From the NCBI GenBank assembly GCA_015039365.1, contig WION01000011.1, forward strand, positions 372,001 through 436,000: 64,000 nucleotides of DNA, read 5' to 3'. Shown piece by piece: positions 11,332-23,043 of this stretch. Position numbers and translations under genes: made by a program. The notes under the pieces were generated by a model, which worked only from the letters and a program-made list of their open reading frames with translations, searched no databases and was not told the origin of the DNA. Source of the DNA: Amanita rubescens. Lineage: Eukaryota; Basidiomycota; Agaricomycetes; Agaricales; Amanitaceae. Each line of letters begins with the position of its first letter. Position 1 is the first letter of the stretch.

Positions 11332-14300
11332 TTAGCTAGGTATGTAACAACGAGCCCAATCACGACCAATCTTGCAATCTTGGAAGTTAATCAAGGCAGA
11401 CCCTTGGCGGGAAATGGTGATGATGCTATATGGATAAGCCATCTCTGGCACCCACATGAGCGGATAACCACCAAGGACCGAATAGATCCAGCCTGTTTTG
11501 GTATCATTAATCCAAGCGGGGTAAGTACGACCCACAATGTACAACTGTGCAGATTCTTCCTCTAAGGTAATGGGGGTGCTATCGGTTGTTGGGGAGGTAA
11601 TGGAATTGACTGAATGTGTGCGAAAATTAGGCACCACAGTCTCAGCCTCAGTTGAGGCATCCCACACCCGCACAGAGCCGTCTTTTGAGCCGGAGACGAT
11701 GCGCGCGCCGTCAGCGGAGAAAGCTACGGAACAGATGCTATAGGTGTGACCATTGAGCACCTTCAGCTGAGCCCCAGTCGAGGCATTCCACACTCGCACA
11801 GACTTGTCAAGTGAGCCGGAGACAATGCGTGTGCTGTCAGCAGAGAAGGCGATTGAAAATACGACATTTGTGTGACCATTGAGCACCTTCAGCGTAGCTC
11901 CAGTCGAGGCATCCCACACCCGCACGGACTTGTCGTCTGAGCCGGAGGCGATGCGTGTGCCATCAGAAGAGAAGGCGACGGATTTCACGGTCCTAGTGTG
12001 GCCATTGAACACCTTCAGCAAAGCCCCAGTCGAGGCATCCCGCACCCGTACTGAGTTATCGTGTGAGCCAGATACAATGCGTGTGCCGTCAGCGGAGAAG
12101 GCGATGGAATAGATGGCCACAGCCGGACCAGTCGAATCATCCCACACCCACACAGACAAGTCATATGAGCCAGAGACAATGCGCGTGCCGTCAGCAGAGA
12201 AGGAGGCGGAACTGACCCAGTGTGTGTGGCCATTGAGCGCCTTCAGCGAGCCTGCCCCAGCTGCCGAAGCATCCCATGGCACCCGCACAGACCTGTCGTC
12301 TGAGCCGGGGACAATGCGTGTGTCATCAGCGCAGAAGGCCACGGAACAGATGTTACGGGTGTGGCCATTGAGCACCTTTAGCTCAGCCCCAGTCGAGGCA
12401 TCCCACACCCGCACAGACTTGTCGAATGAGCCAGAGACGATGCGTGTGCCGTCAGCAGAGAACGCGACCGAATAGACATCCTCTGTGTGGCCATTGAGCA
12501 CTTCCAGCTCCCCAGTCGAGGCATCCCATACCCGCACAGATTTGTCGGATGAACCGGAGATGATGCGTGTGCCATCAGCAGAGAAGGCGACAGAATGGAC
12601 AGTGTTGGTGTGGCCATTGAGCACTCTGAGCTCGGCCCCGGTCGAGGCATCCCACACCCGCACTGAGTTGTCATACGAGCCAGAGACGATGCGCGTGCCG
12701 TCAGCGGAGAAGGCGACGGAAGTGACGGTCTCGGTGTGGCCATGGAGCACCTTCAGTTCAGCCCCAGTCGAGGCATCCCACACCCGCACTGAGTTGTCGT
12801 GTGAGCCGGAGACGATGCGCGTGCCGTCAGCTGAGAAGCCTACAGAACAGATGCTACGTGTATGACCATCGAGCACCTTCAGCTCAACCCCAGTCAAGGC
12901 ATCCCACACTCGCACAAAACAGTCTTCTGAGCCGGAGATGATGCGTGTGCCATCAGCAGAGGAGGCGACGGAATAGATGGTCTCGGTGTGGCCCTTGAAC
13001 ACCTTCAGCATAGCCCCAGTCGAGGCATCCCACACCCGCACAGACTTGTCGAATGAACCGGAGATAATGCGTGCCGTGCCGTCAGCAGAGAAGGCAACGG
13101 AATAGATGGTCGCTGTGTGGCCATTGAGCACCTTCAGCTGAGCCCCGGTCGAGGCATCCCACACCCGCACAGACTTGTCGTATGAGCCAGAGGCAATGCG
13201 CATCCCGTCAGCAGAGAAGGCGACGGATTTGATGCCTTTGGTGTGGCCATTGAGCACCTTCAGCTCGGCCCCAGTCGAGGCGTCCCACACCCGTACAGAC
13301 CCATCATCTGAGCCGGAGACGATGCGCATACCATCAGCAGAGAAGGCGACAGATTGATTGGCACTTCCGGTTTGTATAACCATCAGTGGCATATAACTCG
13401 CCTTCCTATGAGCGAAGGAAGGGATGCGAGGGAACTGCTCTTTCCATCGTTGAGAGAGAGCGGACCCAGTTGACCAGGTTGCCAACGCTGAGATGTACAA
13501 GTGCGGTGTAGACAGAGCCGGTGGATTTGCAGTGAAATAGGTAGTGAAATTGGCCGCTTCAGTAATGTTAGCAGCAAGCTCGGATCGCCTGCTCGCGTTC
13601 TGACTGACCAGCGTTAGAAACTGTGCATCCGAAGTGATAATATTCTGACCTTCAAGACCCACCCGCGCGCAGATTGAAGCATTGTGGTACACTGACCGCT
13701 GGATCCAAGCAGGTTCATGGTTTCGATCCAGAAGAGAATGCGGATACGGAGAAAGTCTGTGATACAATCGCCGAGATCCTTGTGATCGACCTTCGCTTCA
13801 TCGGTCAGGGCCAAATGATGAGCCCAGTGCCGAGAGGCGTACCTCAGGAAGGCTTCGATATTGTTGTCGACCCGCTGTGTCAGCTTTGGGTCCTCAGCAT
13901 CAAGTACAAACGACGATGGCAGGTCACCGATATTGAAACGCAGCGATGTCATAACATTGAAGCAACATTTTGTGAGAAGAGCATGGTGGTGGGCCTTGCT
14001 TGACAAGGAAATCTGACGACCGTCGAGTTCGAATTGTGTCTGACCGAAGATGAAGTCGGGAAATGAAGCGTGGTACCAAAGGACCTGGTCATTTTTGCAA
14101 TAGAGAACTGCGTAAAGTTTGTCCAAGACAGCGCTCGCGGTTTTATCAGATTCCGAGAGGAGGGCAGCAGCCAAAGATGTCGATGTGCGTTCAAATGTAC
14201 AGAGGAAGGTATAGAGGATACGCAGACGAGAAGCAACGAGGTCGTCGTCAAAGCCACAAAAGGCGTCACGCAAGATCTGCTTGTATAGCTCGTCAATGAG

Positions 14301-16454
14301 TAATGGTCGCCGTGCACCGCTCGCTGAAAGTGATTGCCGGACATGCAGCTTGCTCAGTAGCTTGCACTGCTCATCTACTGTGATCGATGGATCTGGTGTC
14401 AAATACCTCACGATGGTTGCGGCGGAAATAAAAAGACCGTCAGCCAGCTGTGCCATGGTCTTTAGCTCTGGCCTGCCCGCGAAATTCGGAAGCTTGACAT
14501 ACAGGTACTTGGTAATGTCTGATCCTACATGCTCATTCGGCACATCTTGCAGGCGACAGACGGCGTTGGACGGGAAGGACTTGCAGAGTTCGACGACACG
14601 AGGGTCTGGTCGGCTTGTGACAAGAAACTTGAGTCCTCGTAGGTGACGTCGGCTGATTGTCTTGAGTATGTCTTGAAGAAACATGGATCCTCCAGCGGCC
14701 TCGATCTCGTCCAATGCATCAACGATGATGAGGTAAGGTGGGAGCTCCGCATGACGTTCAGACTTCTGCCATGGACCAACGAGGAGGTCTTCCATCTGCT
14801 CGGTCAACTTGTCGACCGAGTCGAACTTGTCCGATTCACGCAAAGCGTGGGCGTACGATCTGGACTTTCGAGCGAGCTGGTATACAAGGGTGGGGATGAT
14901 ACGGATTTGTCGTCTTGTCTCTTCAAATTGGCGGGAGCAAAAAAAGGTGCCGCCCAAGACGGCGTGTCGTCCAGTATATTCTTCCTTCTCTAACCTGTCG
15001 AAGTATTGGGCGATGGTATATGCGATGGTCGTCTTGCCGGAGCCAGCTTGGCCGGTCAGCCAGAAGACAGGCGGGCTATTCGCCGAGTCGGCCCATGTGA
15101 TTATGTCCTTTAGAATCCGCTCGCGCGTGTCTTTGGTGCATGGTTCACGGGTCACTGTCGCCCCGGCCCCCAAGTCAGCGTTGTAGATTGCCTTCCGAGC
15201 ACGAATACGATCAAGCTGCATTATCTGATGGAGATCGGTGCTTGTCGTAGCAGAAGACTTTGATATTTACCTTGATTTCAGAGAGTATAACATTGACCTG
15301 TCTCTCGGTGGCCCAGGTGATGTCGAGCTGGATGCGATGGATAAGCTAGTTGGTAATCTGATGGGAGGTTATGTTCACCTGGAAAGTCTTCGTAGCTTCA
15401 TCAATCCGTTCAAATATGTCCTTTATGTCCTTCCTGTCCGCTACGTTCTCAAGTATTCGTACAAGCGTCGATTTCGACGCCATTTGCTCTAACCTGCGGA
15501 TTTCATGCCGCAGGACCCTGCAAGCACATTGGTTATTGTCTCTGATTTTGGTAAGCGGATGGCTTACCCAGCGAAGGCCTTCATTCGTGGCTTTGCAGAG
15601 TCGGGGATACCTTCGTCCACTACCTGATCCACGACGAGGAGTCTTTCGGCAACCTGAACGACGAGTTTTTCGATAGCACCCTTGTTGTCTTTAACCGTCT
15701 GAAGCAGGGAATCAGTAAGTTTGTCGTCCACTGAGACTAACGATGTACATTTTTTATGTCGATTATGGCATTAACGGCGGCAACAGGGGCCTTTGCCAGA
15801 GTTCCACCAAGACATCCCTCGACCTTCTTGAGCAACATTTCCATACCAGTCCAAGCGACTGCGAGTATATCTTTGGCTGTCCCCGCCGAAGGTGCATCGG
15901 GAAGAGTTGAAGATCTGCTTCTTGAGGTATCGGGTGTGGGAGAGAGGGGTGTTGAACTACATGGGGTAGGATTACATAGGGTATGAGTCGAAGTAGGGCT
16001 GGTTTCGCCGTCGTACCCTTTGAGACGTGTCCGAGGTCAATACGCTCAGACGCAAAGATTCGGCATATTGTAATCTTACCTTGACCCACGGTGGAACCCC
16101 ACATATCTGGAACACATGATGCGGACTTGAAGGGGGTGGTAGAGTCTGGATGGTGGGGAGTCTGTTAGATGTGTGAGGTAGGAGTACGGCCCACATACCC
16201 TGATGCGAGGTAGCATTACTACCTGGAGGGAGCTTGAGTCGTCGTGAAGCTGTCGGCTCTGGACTTCCTGCGTCTTTTCCTGGAACAATATCGTGCGTGC
16301 CAGAAACCCGCGTGGAATTTAGCTGGCCAGAAGAGGCGTCGTCTGATTTGGGTCGCTTAATCTGATCTATCCGATCTCGAAAGAGATTTACTATGCTTCC
16401 GCTTTTCTTCGATTTCTTTGCTGAAGTGGACCGGGATCCGTCACGGTCGTCCAT
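11332..16454 (-). CDS. NACHT-WD40 STAND (NLR-like) protein
   Basis: A fungal NLR-type signal-transduction ATPase. The ATG on the minus strand at 16454 gives MDDRDGSRST followed by a basic low-complexity leader, then several small exons with a helical region (for example VAWTGMEMLLKKVEGCLGG and VKDNKGAIEKLVVQVAERL). The large NACHT exon has Walker A LTGQAGSGKTTIAYT, Walker B LIIVDALDEIE and FLVTSRPDPRV. A 59-nt intron at 13604-13662 joins it to the C-terminal exon 11332-13603. That exon encodes 14 WD40 repeats of about 42 residues, which would make two seven-bladed propellers, and ends in a short unique tail. In the family, WD repeats sense ligand, NACHT oligomerises, and the N-terminus signals, often in heterokaryon incompatibility or antiviral/antibacterial responses. 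No HET, patatin or other classic effector domain is seen at the N-terminus. Exact N-terminal splicing between 15222 and 16454 was not completed. Confidence 0.88.
11640..13370 (-). repeat. 14 near-identical 126-bp WD40-coding repeats
   Basis: The C-terminal exon of the NACHT-WD40 gene is a tandem array whose 126-bp unit encodes GHT, then SVAFSADGTRIVSGS, then SVRVWDAST. Variation is concentrated at a few codons in each unit: the two residues after GHT and the residue after SGS, which varies between S, D, Y, F, H, E, K and L before an invariant D. Two units are aberrant: one has an insertion giving VPWDASAAGAG, and one is shortened after VWVWDDSTG. High nucleotide identity between units points to recent unit duplication or concerted evolution. 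Confidence 0.85.
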
Positions 16455-18055
16455 ACTATTACTAGCAAACCGGTGATTTCGACCTTTTCTGCTCCACGTC
16501 GCTTCGCTAAACACCGCTTTGCCTGCTCAAGCGCTCAACGGCGAATGCCAAGTTACCGTGGGAGCGACCCAAGTCGCAGTTTCCGGATGCGACTGAAAGT
16601 TTGAGCCCGAGGCAGTGGCGGACAGCGATCAGAGCCAAAAGCGCAGAAGATGGTGTGAGTCCGTGATGACAAGAAGCGCGGCCCTGAGATACCATCAGTC
16701 CCTCCACGTTTCGTCATTTCACGAGTAAGAAACTTTTCCCCAACTCCAGTTACTATACAATGTTTTGATGTGGGCGTAGTTTCGGGCGGGACAGGCTCTG
16801 AAGAGTGGCCGTTCTCCCTTCGCCGAACGACGTTGCACGACGAGAGACTACGAAACATCATGTCGCCTCAGAAAAGGATGCTATGATTATAACTCGGAAT
16901 GAGTCACCTTTCCACCACTAGCAACCCATCCATCCGCGCTTCCCGTTATTCTTTTGCATCTTCCACCCAGTTCATACCCACTTGGCGGTGCGACGCAATG
17001 GAGATGGAGAAGACTGAGACGAGGATAGGCGGCGCTAGCTCTTGAAGTCGCAACTTTCAAAACCCTCACTCAGGCTCTCCCCGCAACCCGCGGTACAATG
17101 TACAAAGCCTGACGTTACGCTGATAGTAGCACGGCTCGGATGTCGACATCTAAACTTGCAATGCCGCTGATTGTGGCCGTCGACGGACTCGGAAGAATAC
17201 GGCGGCGAATGCCGAAACTCGCATGGCCTTGCCGGTTAACGCGACGGCGTGCCGAGGAAATGTAACGACCATACCACAAATATTAACTTGTCATCGATAT
17301 CATCAATGCGTAGTTTGTTATCTGAGTAGTATTTATTACTAGGTACACAGATACGACAAACGTACGTACGTCTTAACTTAGAATTCCCAATCTAACCCCT
17401 TCCCTTGAATTTACTGAAGGAAACAACTCTAGATAACTTGCGTTTTGACGACCTACTCTATCTTTCAAGCCAGCGTCGTCAGTGTGCTTCAACAGGAGAA
17501 GTATTTTGGCGAAATGGAGAATACGTGTAGGTGGATCGTTAAAGTGGCGAAGCAATAACTCCGAGTGTGGTAACTCCGAATCAAGTTGGTGACGGCGAGA
17601 GCAAACATGCGACAACATCGTACTTCCCACCATGCCTATAGTTGCTCATCGACATCCTCTGCCAACCAAGCCAGATAAACTGTTGGCTACGAAATCATGC
17701 TTTGTGCTCGCCTAGGACTAGTGGAAGCTGTATCCGAGTCGGAGAGGCTACAAATGCCGTAAAAGTAGGCATGTGGATGCTTCTAAAATGGACATTTACT
17801 CTCGTAAGCCCTTCGTTTGCTATTTATGAAACCTTAATGCTATCGGAGTATGCGGACATCCGACAACCGCTGTCTAGATGGGCGGCGTCCCAAAATGGTT
17901 CATTCCCTGAGGTCTCGGTGTAGAAATCCCCAAGATCTGATGCTAATTAGGATCTGTCTGTTGTCCACGCACCGAAGTTTAAGGCTGCGCCAACTTCTAC
18001 TCTCCTTGTACTTTAAGACTTGAGAACGACGTAGGCCCTGTTTATTATCCTGGAA
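16455..18055. other. divergent intergenic region
   Basis: Separates the start of the NACHT-WD40 gene (minus) from the start of DUF6534 copy B (plus), so it must contain both promoters. The open frames in it are short, overlap on both strands and show no recognisable domain. I see no gene here. Confidence 0.4.
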
Positions 18056-20046
18056 ATGGCGACGACGCTCCCTCCCTCTCCCTCAATGCCGAACTTGAGA
18101 TCGACCATAGGCGCCATATTGCTAGGAGTAATTGGAGCGGCTATGTACGTCTCGACTTTTGTCTATACAAGGGTGTGCTTATAGATTATCACCATAGGCT
18201 CTACGGTGCCACGAACGTCCAGGTATACTTCTACTATAGGAAATATCCGAAGGATCGAATAATACTACGGTGTATCGTCCCCTTTCTGTGGTACGTACGT
18301 TCTTGGGATGAAGAGCCAGCGTTTAAAAAAGTGCGATAGGGCGATGGACACGCTTCATATGGCATTCACAATTCATGAGCTGTGGCATTACCTTATCGAG
18401 TCGTTCGGAAATGATCAAGCTCTCCTTCCTATTACTTGGTGCGTGCCACTCTAGATCGTCTGTTCCGAGTAACATAACTTTTACATGCTGATAGGTCGCA
18501 CAAGGTGAGCGTATCGAAAGCTCGAAAAGTAGCAATCTCAATCCGTGGCGTTAGTTACAGCAATTGTTTAATGCACGTTCCGTCCTTTCTATTCTACAAA
18601 TTATATTCATACGAAATATCTAGGTCATTATCGTTCTTACGGTCCAAACGTACGTCGGTAATCACCGTTGAAGAATCTATGTTCTTATCTCTTTCTAGTT
18701 TATATACTTGGCGTGTTTGGAAACGTGAGTGCTTAAAATCTCCTTATCCACTCCAGTTATGTACGGATGTTCTCATTCTCAGTTAGCGAGCTTCAAAATC
18801 GGATCTGGCCTTGGTTCCTCGTACGTTCTACGATTGAATGCCTATCTCTAGCACGCTGATGGTCCGGATGGTAGATCATAATTCTCATGGTTGGATACGG
18901 TAAGCCTCCCTGTTCTACGAAATTTCTCTCCCTGATTTTTTTTTTCATTTAGCCTCTGGAATCAGTACGTTCAATGATATCAATCCCTCGTATACGTGCC
19001 AACAGTCGTTCGCTCAATCTAGTCCTCATGATAAAGACGTAAGCATGGAGTCCGAAATGACTACTTTAATTATAACATTTTTCAATAGATATGAACTTCA
19101 TTCTTTTTTAGATGCGAAGAAGATCCGCGTACGCGTTCATCATTTGTTTAGGGAAAGCGTCTAACCGCTCGATTAATAGTGGGAAATTATCTTTGCGTTT
19201 GGGATGTCTACATTCAACGATTTTGCGCTTGCTGCGGGGATTTGTCATCTACTTTACCTCTCGGCGACGACAGTTGAAGAGTGAGCCTACCGGTTTATGC
19301 ATTTTTTTTGCAAATTTGACTCATTCTGTATCACAGGACGAAATTCATGGTGGGGATCCTCATGCGTTACGCACTCATTTCTGGAGCGTTGACCAGGTAC
19401 ACCATCCACTGATTTCAGCTCTTTTTCTGACCTGGGGATGTGTGTCCAGCATGTGCTCACTTACAGGCTTAATTATCGTAAGTCCCGATTTCGTTATTCC
19501 TGCAGAGGTTGACTTGAATAGTTCTGCGCCATGCCGAACAATCTTATCTTCCTCGGTGTTACGTTCATAGTGACGAAATGTAAGGCTTGGTGTTCCCTCT
19601 TTTGTTCGGGAGAATGCTCAATGGTTTTTAGTATATATCAACAGTTATCTCGCGATGTTCGTCTTAATTCAGTTTTCTTCTATCCATACTCACGAGACTA
19701 TGCAGGCTGAACGCGAGAAACAGCATCCGAAGTCGTGGTTCGATTGTAAGCCCACCGCTCACGCCACATCACGCAGTTTAAACTTAAATAAAACATAGAG
19801 AACCACCCGGTCGAGCTTGGGGATCCGAATTTCGACGATTCTAGGAGGTACTCAGAACAGCGACGAATCTGCCATAGGAACGAGGGCCAAGAATCATCGA
19901 CAACAGGGTAATCAGCGAGGCGAGGTGAGCGGTCTTATTTTCCGCTGCGTTGTCGTATTTCGAAATGTTGACCGATGGGACAGGACCAACGCCAATTAGG
20001 GCCTGTAAGGGAAATGCCCCCCGGTATCGGCGAAGATGCGTGCTAG
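18056..20046 (+). CDS. DUF6534 membrane protein, copy B
   Basis: The ATG at 18056 gives MATTLPPSPSMPNLRS, then STIGAILLGVIGAAM. Next come LYGATNVQVYFYYRKYP and MDTLHMAFTIHELWHYLIESFGN. The 10-nt microexon at 18495-18504 encodes (W)SHK. It is followed by the 18-nt exon LQQLFN, the 26-nt exon VIIVLTVQ, a 26-nt exon, a 38-nt exon (including RIWPWFL), the 25-nt exon IIILMVGY, the 12-nt exon before GTACGT, and a 16-nt exon. The intron after LQQLFN begins GCACGT (GC-AG). C-terminal signature: RLNARNSIRS. The tail exon SSLGIRISTILGG is followed by a final exon starting at 19984 and a TAG at 20044-20046. Function of the family is unknown; multi-pass membrane location is inferred from hydrophobic exons. 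Confidence 0.78.
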
Positions 20047-20714
20047 CGTACCCAGGTAAAGAGGAATGACAAACAAGCTATTCACACTTTCTGTACAAGG
20101 TTGTGATAAAGCATCGCATTTCATCGAAGGGTGTGGCTGATAGAGTAAAGGCACGCTGTGTCGCATAGTCAGACTCGTTGAACAAGCGACCACAATCGTA
20201 CAATGCCGATTTTCTGCTTGATTATGTTGGATCGGAAGGATACATGCCCCCGCAGGACTCCTGTTGGCCCGAGAGTTTGGTGTAACTGTTCCATGTTAGT
20301 TGAGGCAGGATATTCCAACATCGGAACTTGAGCTACATAAGAGAGCGCTGCAGCGCGACGACGGAGGTCTACGTATTGGGTGAGCACGTGTTACCAAAGT
20401 CGGTGTGATTAACATCTGTTTGGCTTTAAGACTTCGCCATAGTTTTGCCCAAGTAAGTACGTGGATCCCACAAGACCATCGGGGCATCAGGATCACCGCA
20501 TCCCGGTGGTCGGTTTAATCTTGGATACGTCACTTCTCCGGGAAGGCTGTACAAAATCCAGAATATATTTGGAAGGACCGTTAAAGTTTATACTTTTAGC
20601 TACATCGCCATGCCTCTTGATACTCATCATGTTGCGATTCAGCGCGCCTTAAGGCGTGGCCTCTCCTTGCTTCGCAGCTCAGCACCTCCATAGGCCCCTG
20701 TTCATTCTTTCGAA
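20047..20714. other. intergenic, possible coding relic on minus strand
   Basis: Minus-strand frames between about 20160 and 20500 have some protein-like stretches (for example APMVLWDPRTYLG in one frame), but they are interrupted by stops and not recognisable. The last 60 bp resemble the upstream sequence of the other DUF6534 copies, ending CGAAATGGCG at the start codon. Confidence 0.3.
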
Positions 20715-22500
20715 ATGGCGGCGGCACCCTTTCCTTCTATCAAGCCACCGAACGTGGCACCAATATTGGGCGCATTATACCTAGGCGTAGTTGGGGCAGC
20801 TATGTAGGTCTCAACTTTTATCTTTACCAACCATGGGCGTACTTAGGTTAGATCATCTTCACAGACTTTATGGTACCACAAACGTTCAGATCTACTTTTA
20901 CATCAGAAAATATCGGGAGGATCGGACGTGGCTAAAATGTGCCGTCGCATTCCTTTGGTAAGTAACATCTTGAAACGTGGAAAAAGCGCTTGAAAGTGCA
21001 ATAGGTTGTTGGATACGCTTCATATGGTGTTCATAGTCACTGACATATGGCATTACCTCATTGAGTCGTTTGGAAACTATGAGGCTCTCCTTCCTATCAA
21101 TTGGTATATGCCCCTCAGAACGTCGGTTTGCCCAACTAATGCAATGTCTTCTCTCATCTACATAATAGGTCTTTTCAGGTGAAGTTATCTCGATGGTCCA
21201 GGCACAAGAAATTTTAACCCGTGGCCTTAGGCGCAGCAATTATTTAATGCACGTCCTGTTCCATCTTGTTCTTTATATTATCTTTACAGGGTTTTTCAGG
21301 TCCTTACCATCCTTGTAGTTGAAACGTATGTTTAGTACCGCCGTTTTACTCTCCATGTCATTACCTCCTTTCAGTTTATACGCTAGGCGCATTTGGAAAC
21401 GTAAGCGTTTAATCCTCTCTACCACCAACGCAAGTAACCTAAACATGAATCATCTCTAGTCAGCTCGCAAAAGGCTCAGTTTTGGAGATATATCATTGTG
21501 CGTTCTGTTGATACTGAACTTTTTATCTTGCTTGTTGATGATCTACATGACAGGTTGCCGCTTGTATGTGTGGATACGGTAAGCTTACCGGTTCCATATG
21601 TTGTCATGTCCCCTGATTTTCCTTTTATTCAGGTGCCAGCATCAGTAAGTTCAGCGGTACTAGCCACTTCCACTTGTATATATTAACATGATTGCATGGT
21701 TTAGCCCTCCTAGTGAAATCGTAAGCAAAGGATCTGGATCGTCTCTTCTTTCGCCTAGTAACCGGTTTTCAATAGGTTTCAACTTCACTCATTCTCACAA
21801 TCAATTCGCGTACGCTTTCATATATTCTTTGGAGAGTTATAAATGACACAGTTAACAGTGGGAAGTCATATTTGCGATTACAATGTCTACAATCTGTGAC
21901 GTAGTTTTTGCTGCCGGACTTTGCCATCTAATTTCCCTGTCGATGCCAACGCTTGGAACGCACCGCAAAACGAAAGCTATGGTGTGGCTCATCATGCGTT
22001 ATGTACTTATTTCAGGAGCATTGACCAGGTATGATATCTATTAAATTTAGCTCATTTTCTGATTGTGACACGATTCCAGTTTGTGCTCACTTGCTGCCTT
22101 GATTTGTGTAAGTCACATTGTGGTGATCTTAGCGGAAATTAACTTTGAACAGTTTTGCACTATGCCTAATAATTTTATTGCCCTCGCAATCATGTTCGTG
22201 ACGAGTAAATGTAGGATTTGCAGTTTCTTCTGTTGTACAGGAATGCTCAATGTTTTCTAGTATACGTCAACAGTTACCTCGCTATGTTTGTACCTTTTTT
22301 TGCATCATATTCTTCCCAAGCTCACGGAACGATCCAGGTTAAATGCGAGAAAGAGTATCCGAGAGCGTGGATCGATTGTAAGCTTGCTGCTTTTGGCCCA
22401 TGTCATGTATCTCAGATTCATATCAGTCACATAACACGATGGAAATGTCTAGTTTGGAGATCAGAGTCTCTTCAAGTCAAGGTGTTAACAACACTGTAGG
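20715..22500 (+). pseudogene. DUF6534 copy C, disrupted by Ty3/Gypsy insertion
   Basis: The ATG at 20715 begins MAAAPFPSIKPPNVAPIL, followed by the first helix GALYLGVVGAAM. Microexons are as in the sister genes: a 10-nt exon (W)SFQ, an 18-nt exon AQQLFN with a GC donor, the 26-nt exon VLTILVVE, and the 12-nt exon GTGCCAGCATCA. The C-terminal signature RLNARKSI and the tail MEMSSLEIRVSSSQ are still readable up to the LTR at 22501. The same frame resumes cleanly beyond the transposon at 33258. The gene was therefore probably intact up to this point of the tail before the insertion. The transmembrane part remains complete, so a protein ending in LTR-encoded residues is still possible. Confidence 0.72.
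22496..22500. repeat. target-site duplication GTAGG (left)
   Basis: GTAGG immediately before the 5' LTR equals GTAGG at 33253-33257 immediately after the 3' LTR. Five bp is the usual size for Ty3/Gypsy integrases. Confidence 0.92.
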
Positions 22501-22951
22501 TGTTACAACACGGTACGGACTCCCGCATTATGCTTACATGATACGTCGGACATGTTTATTCTTTATGCATACCTTACTCGTCATTCCCCTTATGCTCGAT
22601 TCATACGGACTAACTCGTTCCCTTACTTATACCAATCCTTATTCCACATATGACGCCGTCCTTATATCTACTTTCATACTTACCTTTATACATTAATTAG
22701 TACGTCCCATTGTACTTGCTAGTATAAGTACCACATGTATTCTAGAGTCGAACCCTAAGTTCGACTTAGCTGTTTATTGTCGTCCGGCAATATAACTGTA
22801 CTCTTAACTCATCTATCACAATCGTCCTCAGATACTAAGTCAACGACTTGACTTAGTATTGAACTTATAATCTTAACGGTTTGACTTAAGACTTGTAATC
22901 GTGACTAGAGTTGCCGCTGCAACTTAAGTTGAGATTAACGAGTTCGTAACA
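22501..22951 (+). repeat. 5' LTR of the Ty3/Gypsy element (451 bp)
   Basis: Matches 32802-33252 along its whole length by eye. Starts TGTTACAACACGG and ends GAGTTCGTAACA. Contains a TATA box and the presumed transcript start (separate entry), plus several TAAGT/ACTTA palindromic stretches in its second half. Confidence 0.95.
22723..22768 (+). promoter_or_regulatory. LTR TATA box and predicted transcript start
   Basis: TATAAG at 22723-22728 is followed 33 nt later by TAAGTTCGACTTA at 22756-22768. That 13-mer is the exact reverse complement of the sequence just after the LTR (22954-22966). In self-priming elements (Tf1, sushi) the transcript's first nucleotides pair with the primer site, so the RNA 5' end is predicted at about 22756. 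The position is inference from this pairing and the TATA spacing. Confidence 0.65.
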
Positions 22952-22953
22952 AT

Positions 22954-22966
22954 TAAGTCGAACTTA
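22954..22966 (+). other. self-complementary primer-binding site
   Basis: TAAGTCGAACTTA starts two bases after the 5' LTR and is perfectly complementary to 22756-22768 inside the LTR. No TGG-initial tRNA-type primer site is seen next to the LTR. This fits the self-primed reverse transcription known for Tf1/sushi-type chromoviruses. Confidence 0.65.
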
Positions 22967-23043
22967 TAAATAAGCCTGAACATCGATTCATTGGCATTTG
23001 ATAACACACACTTCGACGAACTTCCGGAAAGCCAGCCCGTAGG

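Noticed and set aside
11537..13357. Several plus-strand ORFs with repeated SHTRTDLSSEPETMRVPSAE-like sequence
   Set aside because: They are the antisense frame of the WD40 repeat array of the minus-strand NACHT-WD40 gene; the regularity comes from the 126-bp repeat.
11640..13370. Regularly spaced repeats that could suggest a CRISPR-like array
   Set aside because: Units are 126 bp, fully coding, without spacers of constant length; eukaryotic genome.
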